Part shown: piece after piece, positions 1 to 7,642 of the stretch
Layout of the letters: every line of letters begins with the position of its first letter
Numbering within the stretch: the stretch's first letter is position 1
DNA from: an uncultured Bacteroides sp.
GTDB taxonomy: Bacteria > Bacteroidota > Bacteroidia > Bacteroidales > Bacteroidaceae
DNA length: 20,736 nt
Assembly (NCBI GenBank): GCA_900544075.1
Contig: UQTJ01000047.1
Span: 1-20,736 of the forward strand
Reading direction: 5' to 3'
The notes under the pieces: model-generated
Databases searched by the model: none
Seen by the model: only the letters and a program-made list of their open reading frames with translations
What the model was told of the DNA's origin: nothing
Made by a program: the position numbers and the translations under genes

Positions 1-16
1 TCTGATATAATGTTTG

Positions 17-54
17 AAAGCGGCTGTTTTCCTCGTGAAAGCGGCCGCTTTTTT
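17..54 (+). terminator. Intrinsic terminator of an upstream + strand gene
   Basis: The arms AAAGCGGC (17-24) and GCCGCTTT (44-51) are perfectly complementary and run into a T tract (49-54). The second arm lies inside the palindrome GCGGCCGC, so an alternative shorter fold is possible. No coding region can be assigned to bases 1-16, so this probably ends a transcript that enters from the left. It separates that transcript from the GH2 gene. Confidence 0.7.
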
Positions 55-130
55 GTTATTGGAAATACTTTGATATTTTAGTTGTAATGATTAAGCTTAT
101 TGACTAATTTTACTTCAAATTAAAAGAGGG

Positions 131-155
131 TTGACTTTAGATATTTGTATTTTTG
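131..155 (+). promoter_or_regulatory. Candidate Bacteroidota promoter for the GH2 gene
   Basis: TATTTTTG at 148-155 matches the Bacteroides -7 consensus TAnnTTTG. A TTG lies upstream at 131-133, but its spacing is shorter than usual for a -33 TTTG, so that element is weak. Transcription would start near 162 and leave a leader of about 27 nt before the ATG at 189. The same octamer occurs ahead of the SusC gene at 7578-7585. Bases 55-130 are AT-rich and hold nothing else that I recognise. Confidence 0.4.
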
Positions 156-188
156 AATTGAAATTCATGCAATTAATCGAAAAATCTT

Positions 189-2594
189 ATGAAGAACAGG
201 GCATTTTTTATTATTCTTTTGGGGCTGTTGGTATGTACTGTAGTGCAAGCCCAAGTATCTTTTGGCGAAGCCAAAAAATTTAATGAGAATTGGTTGTTCA
301 GTTTATCGGACGATAGTCTGAGCACTTCCGTATCGTATGACGATAGTAAGTGGCGAAAACTTGATTTGCCGCACGACTGGTCGGTAGAAGGACAGCTTTC
401 TCCTTCCCTGGCAAGTTGTACCGGTTATTTGCCGGGGGGGATAGGCTGGTATCGGAAACATTTTCAGGTTACCGATAAGGCTGCGCGCCACTACATCTAT
501 TTTGAGGGAGCATATAACCGCAGCGAGGTTTATTTGAACGGTCACTTGCTCGGTAAACGTCCGAACGGATACATATCTTTTATGTATGACATGACTCCCT
601 ACCTGAAGGAAGGAAATAACGTGCTGGCAGTCCGTATTGACCACAGCCGTTATGCTGATTCACGCTGGTACACTGGTTCCGGAATTTACCGGGATGTGTG
701 GATGATTTCCGCTCCTGACATTCATTTTGCCCAATGGGGGATAGGCTGGCATGCTACTTCGCTGACCGATAAGCAGGCGGTAGTGGCAGTCGATATGGAA
801 GTGGAGAAACATGTGAAGGCTGCTGGCGCATTGGAGATTTCTGCGGCTCTTTATGATGCAGAAGGTACATTGGTAGCACAAGGCCGTAAGAAAGTGGCAG
901 ATAAAGCTGAGGGTATTGCGAAAGAAACAATATCATTGAAGGTGAAGAAGCCTCACCGCTGGAATCTGGATGCACCTTATCTGTACACGTTGAAGACAGA
1001 GTTGCTTTGTGACGGGAAACGGATAGATGGCAGTTCGACGAATGTAGGTCTCCGTACGTTGAAGTTCGATGCCAACAAGGGATTTGCCCTGAACGGAGAG
1101 TGGATGAAGGTGAAAGGAGTGTGTCTGCATCATGATGCAGGTGTGCTGGGTGCGGTCGTTCCTCCTGAGGTATGGGAGCGTCGTCTGAAAAACCTGAAAG
1201 AAATAGGTGTGAATGCCATCCGTATGAGCCATAATCCGCAGGCACCGGTATTGTATGATTTATGTGACCGAATGGGCTTCCTGGTGATGGATGAGGCTTC
1301 GGATGAATGGGAGTTCCCGAAACGGAAATGGATAAAGGGATGGAATGTCGGTGAACCAAGCTATGACGGAACATTTGATTTCTTTGAGGAATGGATTGAA
1401 CGGGATGTGACGGATATGGTGCGTCGTGACCGGAATCACCCTTGTATATTCTTGTGGAGCATCGGTAATGAGGTAGACTATCCGAATGACCCTTATTCTC
1501 ATCCGGTGCTGGATGGTACAACCATTAACCAGCCTATGTTTGGAGGATACAAGCCTGACGCGCCGGATGCCATGCGTATCGGTAAGATTGCGAAACGTCT
1601 GGCTGCCTGTGTACGTGCGGTAGATACTTCACGTCCTGTTACCGGTGCATTGGCTGGAGTGGTAATGTCGAATCAGACAGAGTATCCTCAGGCCGTAGAT
1701 GTAGTAGGATATAATTACACGGAAAACCGTTATGACGAAGACCATGCCACTTATCCTGACCGTGTAATTTACGGTAGTGAAACCGGTGTGGGAATTGAGG
1801 CTTGGCATGCGGTACGCGACAAGGAATTTATTTTCGGACAATTCCTTTGGACGGGTACGGACTATCTGGGTGAATCAGGCAGATGGCCTTCCAGAGGTTT
1901 GTATACCGGTTTGCTGGACTTTGGCAGCTTCCCTAAACCACGCGGATACTTCCGAGCTTCGCTTTGGAGTGAAAAACCTGTGACTTACATCGGTACATAT
2001 CCCAAGCACGACTGGGTATCAATGGATGCATGGGATTTGTGGAACTACGAACCGGGCCAGTTGATTCGGGTGGTTTGTTATACCAATGTACCGCAGGCTC
2101 GTTTGTTGCTGAACGGAAAAGAAGTAGGCCAGATGAAGCCTTACGACGATAAGAGTGGTATCATTTACTGGGATATTCCTTATCAGGATGGGGAATTGCG
2201 TGCAGAAGGTTGTGATGCAACAGGAAAAGTGCTTTCATCTTATGCAATCAAAACCTCTGGTCGTCCATACGCCTTGCGGGCTACTGTGGATAAGGAAGTC
2301 TTGTCACCGGATAAGGCTACTGCACATGTAACGATCGAAGTGGTGGACGAACAAGGTACTATCGTAAAATTAGGCGATAACGACGTAACTTGTCAGATTG
2401 AAGGTCCGGCACGTTTGTTGGGACTGGAAGGTTCAAATAACGGAGATATGAGTGATTATACTGATAATCATCACCGTGCTTTCCACGGACGTTTGCTGGC
2501 CTATATCCAGACTACAGGTGAGAAAGGCGAGATTCGTGTGAAACTGACTTCTCCTCTTTTGAAAGGAACGGAAGTGGTATTGAAGGCTGAGTAA
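189..2594 (+). CDS. Secreted GH2 beta-galactosidase-type glycosidase
   Basis: This is a retaining exo-beta-glycosidase of family GH2, most likely a beta-galactosidase removing terminal beta-linked Gal. A cleavable signal peptide (about residues 1-21, ending VVQA|Q) suggests a periplasmic location. LLVC at 13-16 is a poor lipobox because of the Val before Cys. The order is sugar-binding jelly roll (about 30-175), Ig-like domain (about 180-295), TIM barrel (about 297-600) and C-terminal DUF4982-like and Ig-like domains (about 610-800). The catalytic acid/base is E428 in WSIGNE and the nucleophile is E531 in YGSETG. The RMSHNP motif (345-350) is typical of the family. The gene stands alone on the + strand, 91 bp convergent to the small GH16 gene. 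The base composition is visibly richer in GC than in the neighbouring sensor gene. Other GH2 activities (beta-glucuronidase, beta-mannosidase) cannot be excluded, but the neighbours favour galactosidase. Confidence 0.9.
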   Translation: MKNRAFFIILLGLLVCTVVQAQVSFGEAKKFNENWLFSLSDDSLSTSVSYDDSKWRKLDLPHDWSVEGQLSPSLASCTGYLPGGIGWYRKHFQVTDKAARHYIYFEGAYNRSEVYLNGHLLGKRPNGYISFMYDMTPYLKEGNNVLAVRIDHSRYADSRWYTGSGIYRDVWMISAPDIHFAQWGIGWHATSLTDKQAVVAVDMEVEKHVKAAGALEISAALYDAEGTLVAQGRKKVADKAEGIAKETISLKVKKPHRWNLDAPYLYTLKTELLCDGKRIDGSSTNVGLRTLKFDANKGFALNGEWMKVKGVCLHHDAGVLGAVVPPEVWERRLKNLKEIGVNAIRMSHNPQAPVLYDLCDRMGFLVMDEASDEWEFPKRKWIKGWNVGEPSYDGTFDFFEEWIERDVTDMVRRDRNHPCIFLWSIGNEVDYPNDPYSHPVLDGTTINQPMFGGYKPDAPDAMRIGKIAKRLAACVRAVDTSRPVTGALAGVVMSNQTEYPQAVDVVGYNYTENRYDEDHATYPDRVIYGSETGVGIEAWHAVRDKEFIFGQFLWTGTDYLGESGRWPSRGLYTGLLDFGSFPKPRGYFRASLWSEKPVTYIGTYPKHDWVSMDAWDLWNYEPGQLIRVVCYTNVPQARLLLNGKEVGQMKPYDDKSGIIYWDIPYQDGELRAEGCDATGKVLSSYAIKTSGRPYALRATVDKEVLSPDKATAHVTIEVVDEQGTIVKLGDNDVTCQIEGPARLLGLEGSNNGDMSDYTDNHHRAFHGRLLAYIQTTGEKGEIRVKLTSPLLKGTEVVLKAE

Positions 2595-2599
2595 TCCTC

Positions 2600-2678
2600 C
2601 TTAGGCAGTACTGCGGTACTTCCTTGAAAGTACTGGAGTACTGCCAGGAAAGTACTTCGGTACTGCCTAAGAAGTACT
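2600..2678. repeat. Tandem 22-bp hairpin array between convergent genes
   Basis: AGTACT begins at 2607, 2629, 2651 and 2673, an exact 22-bp period. The first three units each form a hairpin AGTAC-N4-GTACT, with loops TGCG (2612-2615), TGGA (2634-2637) and TTCG (2656-2659). The fourth is a half unit. Loops 1 and 3 read C(UGCG)G and C(UUCG)G in + strand RNA, which are extra-stable UNCG tetraloops. The outer arms CTTAGGCAGTAC (2600-2611) and GTACTGCCTAAG (2660-2671) are a perfect 12-bp inverted repeat enclosing the array. It fills nearly the whole gap between the GH2 and GH16 stop codons. It may end or protect both transcripts, although no T tract follows. Confidence 0.85.
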
Positions 2679-2684
2679 GAAATT

Positions 2685-3494
2685 TTAGGGGCATTTATTG
2701 ATTATCCTTTCATAGATTTTTATCCAGTCTATTTCCATTTTTGCAGGTAGTTCTTGAACACTGGCTTTCCCTACCCATGCTCCTTCTATTTGCATATCTA
2801 TTAAGATGTAATAAGGTGTGCCAAATGGGTATTGTTTTGGGGAAGTAGTCTCAATTTTTGGATATATGTGAGTTCTTTTCCCATTTACAGAGAAAATAAT
2901 TTTGTCAGGTAGAATTTCTACAGCATAGATGTTGTATTGACCTGTTTTGATTTTTGCTTTTGCAGAATGTGGCGGATTCTGCTTGTTATTTAATACGTGT
3001 GTATAATAGGTGTGTACTGTCTGATATACAAACTTGTCATGATTTAAGTGTTCCATGATATCAATTTCGCCAGCATCAGGCCATTTCCCAGTTTCTGGTA
3101 ATAGCCAAATGGCAGGCCAAACTCCTTGTGCAGCTTGTAAACGGGCTTTTATCTCTACCTTCCCGTACCGTAATGTAATTTTATTCTTGGTGTATAGTCC
3201 TCCAGTAAGAAATTTGGCAGTGTCGTTAGGTACGATGTCGTTATTAGCTATTCCATAAAGGGTAAGCTTCCCATTTTTGACTTTATAAAGCGGTTCATGA
3301 TCGGACATATATCTTTTCCAATCAACATTTCCTCTTGGAATTTTACTCCAAAAGTTTGTGTTGAATGACTTACCTTTAAATTCATCTTTCCAGATGAGTT
3401 TGTATTGTGTTTTAGGTGTTTTTGCAGTGCAGATATTATATATGCATGTAGATAATAGCAAACAAGCTATTGTAAAAATATTTTTCAGGGCCAT
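2685..3494 (-). CDS. Small secreted GH16 endo-glycanase
   Basis: This is a single-domain family GH16 retaining endo-hydrolase of 269 residues. The catalytic signature is GEIDIME at 142-148, with E143 as likely nucleophile, D145 as helper and E148 as acid/base. It is preceded by GVWPAIWLLPE (124-134), the usual GH16 substrate-cleft segment. The C-terminal strand EIDWIKIYE is also typical. The N terminus is hydrophobic (4-24) and looks like a signal peptide ending near CTA|K. LSTC at 14-17 is a marginal lipobox, so surface anchoring is uncertain. The start lies 6 bp after the stop of the sensor gene, so the two are almost certainly co-transcribed. GH16 includes laminarinases, agarases, kappa-carrageenases and the endo-beta-1,4-galactosidases that cut poly-LacNAc in mucin O-glycans. 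The GH2/GH20/GH29 context favours the last activity, by inference. Confidence 0.88.
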   Translation of the reverse strand: MALKNIFTIACLLLSTCIYNICTAKTPKTQYKLIWKDEFKGKSFNTNFWSKIPRGNVDWKRYMSDHEPLYKVKNGKLTLYGIANNDIVPNDTAKFLTGGLYTKNKITLRYGKVEIKARLQAAQGVWPAIWLLPETGKWPDAGEIDIMEHLNHDKFVYQTVHTYYTHVLNNKQNPPHSAKAKIKTGQYNIYAVEILPDKIIFSVNGKRTHIYPKIETTSPKQYPFGTPYYILIDMQIEGAWVGKASVQELPAKMEIDWIKIYERIINKCP

Positions 3495-3500
3495 AATTGT

Positions 3501-6500
3501 TTATATGTTTTGATTGTTTTGTGACTTAAACTGAGTTGGAGTCATGCCTGTATATTGTTTAAAAGCTGTACTGAAATATCTTGGTGTACTGAATCCTACC
3601 ATGGTAGATATATCATTAACAGAGAATTTATTGCTTTTTATTAACGTTATAGCTTTTTCTAATCTGAGTTTATTGATATAATCGTTAGCTCCCATATCCG
3701 TAAGGGCTTTCATTTTTGTGTATAATGAAGTACGGCTTATGCCTATTTCGCTACAAATAAAGTTTATATCTAGCAAGGAATTGTCTAGATTATCATTGAT
3801 AACTTTATTCAATTTTTGTAGAAAGGCTTCATCCGCCTGGCTGAAAGTTTCTTTTATTGGCTCTGGAATAATGCCATAGCTTTGATAATGTTCTTTTAAT
3901 TTTCGCCGATTGTAAATAAGGTTGTCAATACAGTTTACAAGTAGTTCTGTGTCAAACGGTTTTGATAAATATGCATCTGCTCCTATTTTGTATCCAAGGT
4001 TTTTACTTTGCTCATCTGTTCTTGCTGTTAATAGAATAACAGGAATGTGGCTGACAGATAGATTTTGCTTGATGGTTTTGCATAGTTCAAGGCCATTCAT
4101 TCCTGGCATCATTATATCGCTGATTATAATATCGGGCATATAATTTTCTAGTTTATGTAGTGCTTCTTCTGCACTGTTGGCTGTAACTACTTCTTTAAAA
4201 GTATCTTTAAATTGCTCAAATATAAATTCTGTGAGATTTACATTGTCATCTACGAATAAAATTTTTATATGGTTAAGTAGGAGTTTTTCTGGTCTAACCA
4301 TCTCTTTATCGTTATCTTCTGCGTGGGTATCAAATAATTCATTGATATATGCTTTTGGCTGATATGTAGATACAGACTCTTGTAAGCAGAATGGAATCTC
4401 AAAAAAGAAGGAAGCTCCTTCTCCTTCAGGATTTGAGAATGCTCCGATATGCCCATGGTGTTGTTCAACGAGCACTTTCGAGTAGGCAAGTCCAATGCCG
4501 GTACCTCCTTTTTCGGATTCACCTTGATAGAAGCGTTCAAAAAACTTTGAGGTATCTTGAGTTCCTAGCCCTTTACCTTGGTCAGTTACTGTGATGCGTA
4601 TCATTTTTTTATCCTCATTCAGTTGGGATGAAACTGTCAGTTGGGTTTGTTCCGGGCTATGTTTTAATGCATTCGACAGGAGGTTTGTCAGAATAATGGT
4701 ACATTTTCCTTTATCGAAGGCCGCCTCGGGAATGCGGTTGTCTTTGCGTATGACAAGCTTAACTTTTTGAATGGCACATTCATCCTTGAAATCTTCACAA
4801 ACTTCACTCATCCACTCATTGAAGTCGTATAATTTGTAGGTTAAAGTGTTTGCTCCTGTCTCCATCTTTCTTATGTCTAACACCATGTTGATGAGTTCCC
4901 TCATTCGCCCTGATTGTTTGTATATTTTCATCAGGGCATTATAATTTTCATTGTCGTGAGCCATTGTTTTGAGAATTCTTTTTAACGGAGCATAAATCAA
5001 TGTGAGCGGTGTTCTTAGTTCATGACTGATGTTGATAAGAAATCTGACTTTGTCTTCGTATATTTTTTGTTCATGTTCTTTCATGAGCCATTTCATTTTA
5101 TTTTCTTTCCGTTTTAGGGAATATATAAAAAAGACTGCTATGAAGGAGATAATGAGGAATATACAAAGGAGTATAAACCACCAGGTTGTATACCAGGGCG
5201 GTAATATTGTAATTGTTAGTAATTTGTAGCGGGGAGAAAAATTGCCATCTATTAAGCTGTAGCTTAGTTGGATAGTATATTCTCCTGGTTGTAGTGACGG
5301 AATGAAAAGTTCGGGGTTAAAACTTTCATAAATGTGTTTATTTATACTGTAGCGGTATAATTTGTTTCGAAGTATGTCATTGTCATGAATAATAGTTCTT
5401 AAACGTATGTTTTTACTATTCCACGAAATTGTAATTCTTTTATTTTGAATATATTGTATCTTGTTTTCTCCATTGATACTGAAATCAATGAGGTGGATTC
5501 TTGATAATGAATCAGTTGCATGAGGACCTTTGTATAATGAAATATATTGCAGGCCATTAATGCCTCCCATTAATATCTCATTTTTTGTTAGGAGTGTTTT
5601 GGCTGAATTAAGATAAGCATTGGGAGTTGCTCCGTCTGATTCACCAAACATGATAAATCTGTTTTTTTCGGGTAGATAGGTAAATAGCTTTTGGTCAGCA
5701 CCAAGCCATAGGTTATCTTTTTTGTCGCAAAGTACACTTGTGACTTTTTTGAAGAGTGAAGTGGGCACAGGAGTTCTTTCTTTATCTTCTTTTTTCCAGA
5801 AAGAGAGACCCTCATTGCTACCTATCCAGAAAGTGCCATGTGAATCAATACCTACAGAGTAGAAGTTGACGTGGAAAGGAACAGATAATATTTTGTATAA
5901 TATTTCTTCATCTTTGTCCAACATATAGATGGAATGTTGGTCATTAAGGTAAATACAGTTTCCTGTTTCTGCAATGAAAAATAGTGTTTCTCCAGTACTT
6001 ACTCCTTTTGCATACGTTATAGTATCAAGTTGATGTGTTTGTATGTTAAATTTGTAGATACGGTTGCCAAGTAATAAAATAGAGTTTGTTTTATATCGGG
6101 CAAGATTAACAGATTTTCCACTATAGTAGATAGATTGAATAAGGTCTTTATGATCAAATCTGATTTCTTGCTCATGGCCGGTATGTTTGTTGAAAATAAA
6201 GATACCTTTTGAAAATAGTGATATGATAAGTTTATCTTTGGATAGATCGCACATGGAAACGACTTTACTTCCCCATGTGTTGGTAAAATGTCGAAATGAA
6301 TGATTGTTGACATTGAAAGAATTTACTCCACCGCCATCTGTTCCTAGCCATACAAGACTATCGGAAGGGGTATGCCACATGCTCAGGATTGATCGCTCGC
6401 TGAGTCCCATATTATTTCTTAATACTACTTCAGAGTATGTAGTAATGGGGACTTTTCGGATATTGATAAATCCTCTTCGTGTACTTCCAGCCCAAATGCT

Positions 6501-7427
6501 GTTGTTCTCACTAGAAGACAGACAGGTGATTGTATTAAAGGGAAGAGAATGTGTGTTTCCAGACACATGTTGTAAAATTTCTATTTCGTCGGTAATAGGG
6601 TTTATAATGTTTATTCCTCCTCCATCAGTTCCTACCCAAATTTTATGATTTATTTCTTTTATACATAAAATAATATTATTGTTGAGTTGAGAATTGCTCG
6701 TGGTGTAATGTTTAATAAGCTTTTTATTAGGAGTGTAACAACGAAGTCCTTCATTAAAGTCTGAAATCCATATATTTTGTTGACTATCTATATAAGTGAT
6801 TGTAGGATGGTTTGACTTATTGCTAAATGGGTTGTTGTCGGTTTGTTTGGTTGTCAGATCTATAACTACCAAGCCTTTCCATTTGTTAGAGCCTAAAATT
6901 TTATTATGGTCAATTAGTGAAATATTATGGAAGTCGAAGTTCCGGTCTTTGAATTCAAATATTAGGGTAAATTCACAGGTCTTGTATGAATATTTGAATA
7001 TTTGGTTATTAGCTCCTATAATAAATCCATCATCTGTTTTACAACTTGAATAAGCTTTTATAGGTTTGTTCTCAAACAGAGGAATACTGAAGTTATCAAA
7101 TTTGTAGGAATATTTTGCAAGGCCTTGGGCTGTAAAAATCCAAACATCTTCATTCTTATCTTCTAGAATATGACGAATGTGATTGTGCGGGAGACTATGG
7201 AGGTCATTTCCTTTATGTTCATATTTTTTCTTGTATGTGCCGTCAAATCGGATTAGTCCGTTGGTGGTTCCTATCCATATTATTCCCATTCCTTTTGACG
7301 AATGTATATCTGTGATAACAGAAGATATATCATCTAAAGGAAGTTGTTTATAGTAATATTGGGGGGATTGGGCAAAAGTGATTGCACAAAAAAACAAGAT
7401 AAATAAGGTAACTATGGTTCTTCTCAT
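3501..7427 (-). CDS. Hybrid two-component system sensor/regulator (HTCS) of the PUL
   Basis: This is a one-protein sensor kinase and transcription factor that detects an oligosaccharide in the periplasm and switches on the PUL. With the start at 7427 it has 1308 residues: signal peptide (1-20), two periplasmic seven-blade propellers (about 25-640, many WIG/WVG repeats), Y_Y_Y domain (about 680-745) and one membrane helix (about 749-769). Then follow the histidine kinase with phospho-acceptor H802 in NISHELRTPL, the ATPase with N box NLLSNALKHS (915-924) and glycine boxes DQGKGLG and GGTGIGLAYS, the receiver with D1104 in SDIMMPG and K1156, and an AraC-type helix-turn-helix (about 1210-1305). 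All key catalytic residues are present. An in-frame ATG at 7484 would add 19 charged residues before the signal peptide and lies upstream of the candidate promoter, so 7427 is preferred. The gene is divergent from SusC. Confidence 0.93.
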   Translation of the reverse strand: MRRTIVTLFILFFCAITFAQSPQYYYKQLPLDDISSVITDIHSSKGMGIIWIGTTNGLIRFDGTYKKKYEHKGNDLHSLPHNHIRHILEDKNEDVWIFTAQGLAKYSYKFDNFSIPLFENKPIKAYSSCKTDDGFIIGANNQIFKYSYKTCEFTLIFEFKDRNFDFHNISLIDHNKILGSNKWKGLVVIDLTTKQTDNNPFSNKSNHPTITYIDSQQNIWISDFNEGLRCYTPNKKLIKHYTTSNSQLNNNIILCIKEINHKIWVGTDGGGINIINPITDEIEILQHVSGNTHSLPFNTITCLSSSENNSIWAGSTRRGFINIRKVPITTYSEVVLRNNMGLSERSILSMWHTPSDSLVWLGTDGGGVNSFNVNNHSFRHFTNTWGSKVVSMCDLSKDKLIISLFSKGIFIFNKHTGHEQEIRFDHKDLIQSIYYSGKSVNLARYKTNSILLLGNRIYKFNIQTHQLDTITYAKGVSTGETLFFIAETGNCIYLNDQHSIYMLDKDEEILYKILSVPFHVNFYSVGIDSHGTFWIGSNEGLSFWKKEDKERTPVPTSLFKKVTSVLCDKKDNLWLGADQKLFTYLPEKNRFIMFGESDGATPNAYLNSAKTLLTKNEILMGGINGLQYISLYKGPHATDSLSRIHLIDFSINGENKIQYIQNKRITISWNSKNIRLRTIIHDNDILRNKLYRYSINKHIYESFNPELFIPSLQPGEYTIQLSYSLIDGNFSPRYKLLTITILPPWYTTWWFILLCIFLIISFIAVFFIYSLKRKENKMKWLMKEHEQKIYEDKVRFLINISHELRTPLTLIYAPLKRILKTMAHDNENYNALMKIYKQSGRMRELINMVLDIRKMETGANTLTYKLYDFNEWMSEVCEDFKDECAIQKVKLVIRKDNRIPEAAFDKGKCTIILTNLLSNALKHSPEQTQLTVSSQLNEDKKMIRITVTDQGKGLGTQDTSKFFERFYQGESEKGGTGIGLAYSKVLVEQHHGHIGAFSNPEGEGASFFFEIPFCLQESVSTYQPKAYINELFDTHAEDNDKEMVRPEKLLLNHIKILFVDDNVNLTEFIFEQFKDTFKEVVTANSAEEALHKLENYMPDIIISDIMMPGMNGLELCKTIKQNLSVSHIPVILLTARTDEQSKNLGYKIGADAYLSKPFDTELLVNCIDNLIYNRRKLKEHYQSYGIIPEPIKETFSQADEAFLQKLNKVINDNLDNSLLDINFICSEIGISRTSLYTKMKALTDMGANDYINKLRLEKAITLIKSNKFSVNDISTMVGFSTPRYFSTAFKQYTGMTPTQFKSQNNQNI

Positions 7428-7462
7428 AGGTTGATGTAATTTGTCATCCGATACTTCTGAAA

Positions 7463-7470
7463 CAAATATA
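7463..7470 (-). promoter_or_regulatory. Candidate -7 element for the HTCS-GH16 operon
   Basis: Read on the minus strand, 7470-7463 is TATATTTG, matching TAnnTTTG. Transcription would begin near 7456, leaving about 29 nt before the ATG at 7427. That start site would exclude the longer start codon at 7484. No clear -33 TTTG was found at the normal distance, so the support is moderate. Confidence 0.35.
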
Positions 7471-7502
7471 ATTCTTTTTCTCAAGATTTAATCATGGGTT
7501 TT

Positions 7503-7569
7503 GTCTCAATTTGTTCAGACGACTATTTTTAGACTTTAATGCGTCTTTTTTTGGATATGCTATAAGTCT
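7503..7569. promoter_or_regulatory. Possible regulator-binding region with AGAC/GTCT repeats
   Basis: Between the divergent start codons there are GTCT at 7503, AGAC at 7517 and 7531, and GTCT at 7543 and 7566. They form two inverted pairs (7503-7520 and 7531-7546) and one direct AGAC pair 14 bp apart. The block lies just upstream of, and overlapping, the candidate SusC promoter, where an HTCS would bind. Four-base matches are short and could be chance. Confidence 0.25.
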
Positions 7570-7577
7570 TTGATATA

Positions 7578-7585
7578 TATTTTTG
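7578..7585 (+). promoter_or_regulatory. Candidate -7 element of the susCD operon promoter
   Basis: TATTTTTG fits the Bacteroides -7 consensus TAnnTTTG. A TTTG at 7550-7553 could be the -33 element, though the 24-bp gap is longer than usual. That would suit a promoter that needs an activator. Transcription would start near 7592, leaving a leader of about 50 nt that contains the 14-bp near-palindrome ATGAATAGATTCAT (7604-7617). Confidence 0.45.
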
Positions 7586-7642
7586 CAGGAAAGAAAATGG
7601 ATTATGAATAGATTCATTCAATAATAAATTAAATTTAATGTT

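Noticed and set aside
228..239. Lipobox LLVC in the GH2 signal peptide
   Set aside because: Val precedes Cys, where Gly, Ala or Ser is expected, and a good signal peptidase I site (QA|Q) follows, so a soluble periplasmic enzyme is more likely.
754..1521. 255-residue open frame on the minus strand
   Set aside because: Lies entirely inside the GH2 gene, whose catalytic motifs are intact. Its translation is low in complexity, rich in Ser/Pro/His and lacks any recognisable domain, as expected for an antisense shadow.
2600..2678. CRISPR array or plain terminator
   Set aside because: Repeats are contiguous at 22 bp with no unique spacers and no cas genes, so not CRISPR. Hairpins are not followed by a T tract on either strand, so not a standard intrinsic terminator.
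7604..7617. Near-palindrome ATGAATAGATTCAT in the susC leader as a riboswitch or operator
   Set aside because: Short, AT-rich and with only a 2-nt centre. One such match in an AT-rich leader is not good evidence for a specific element.
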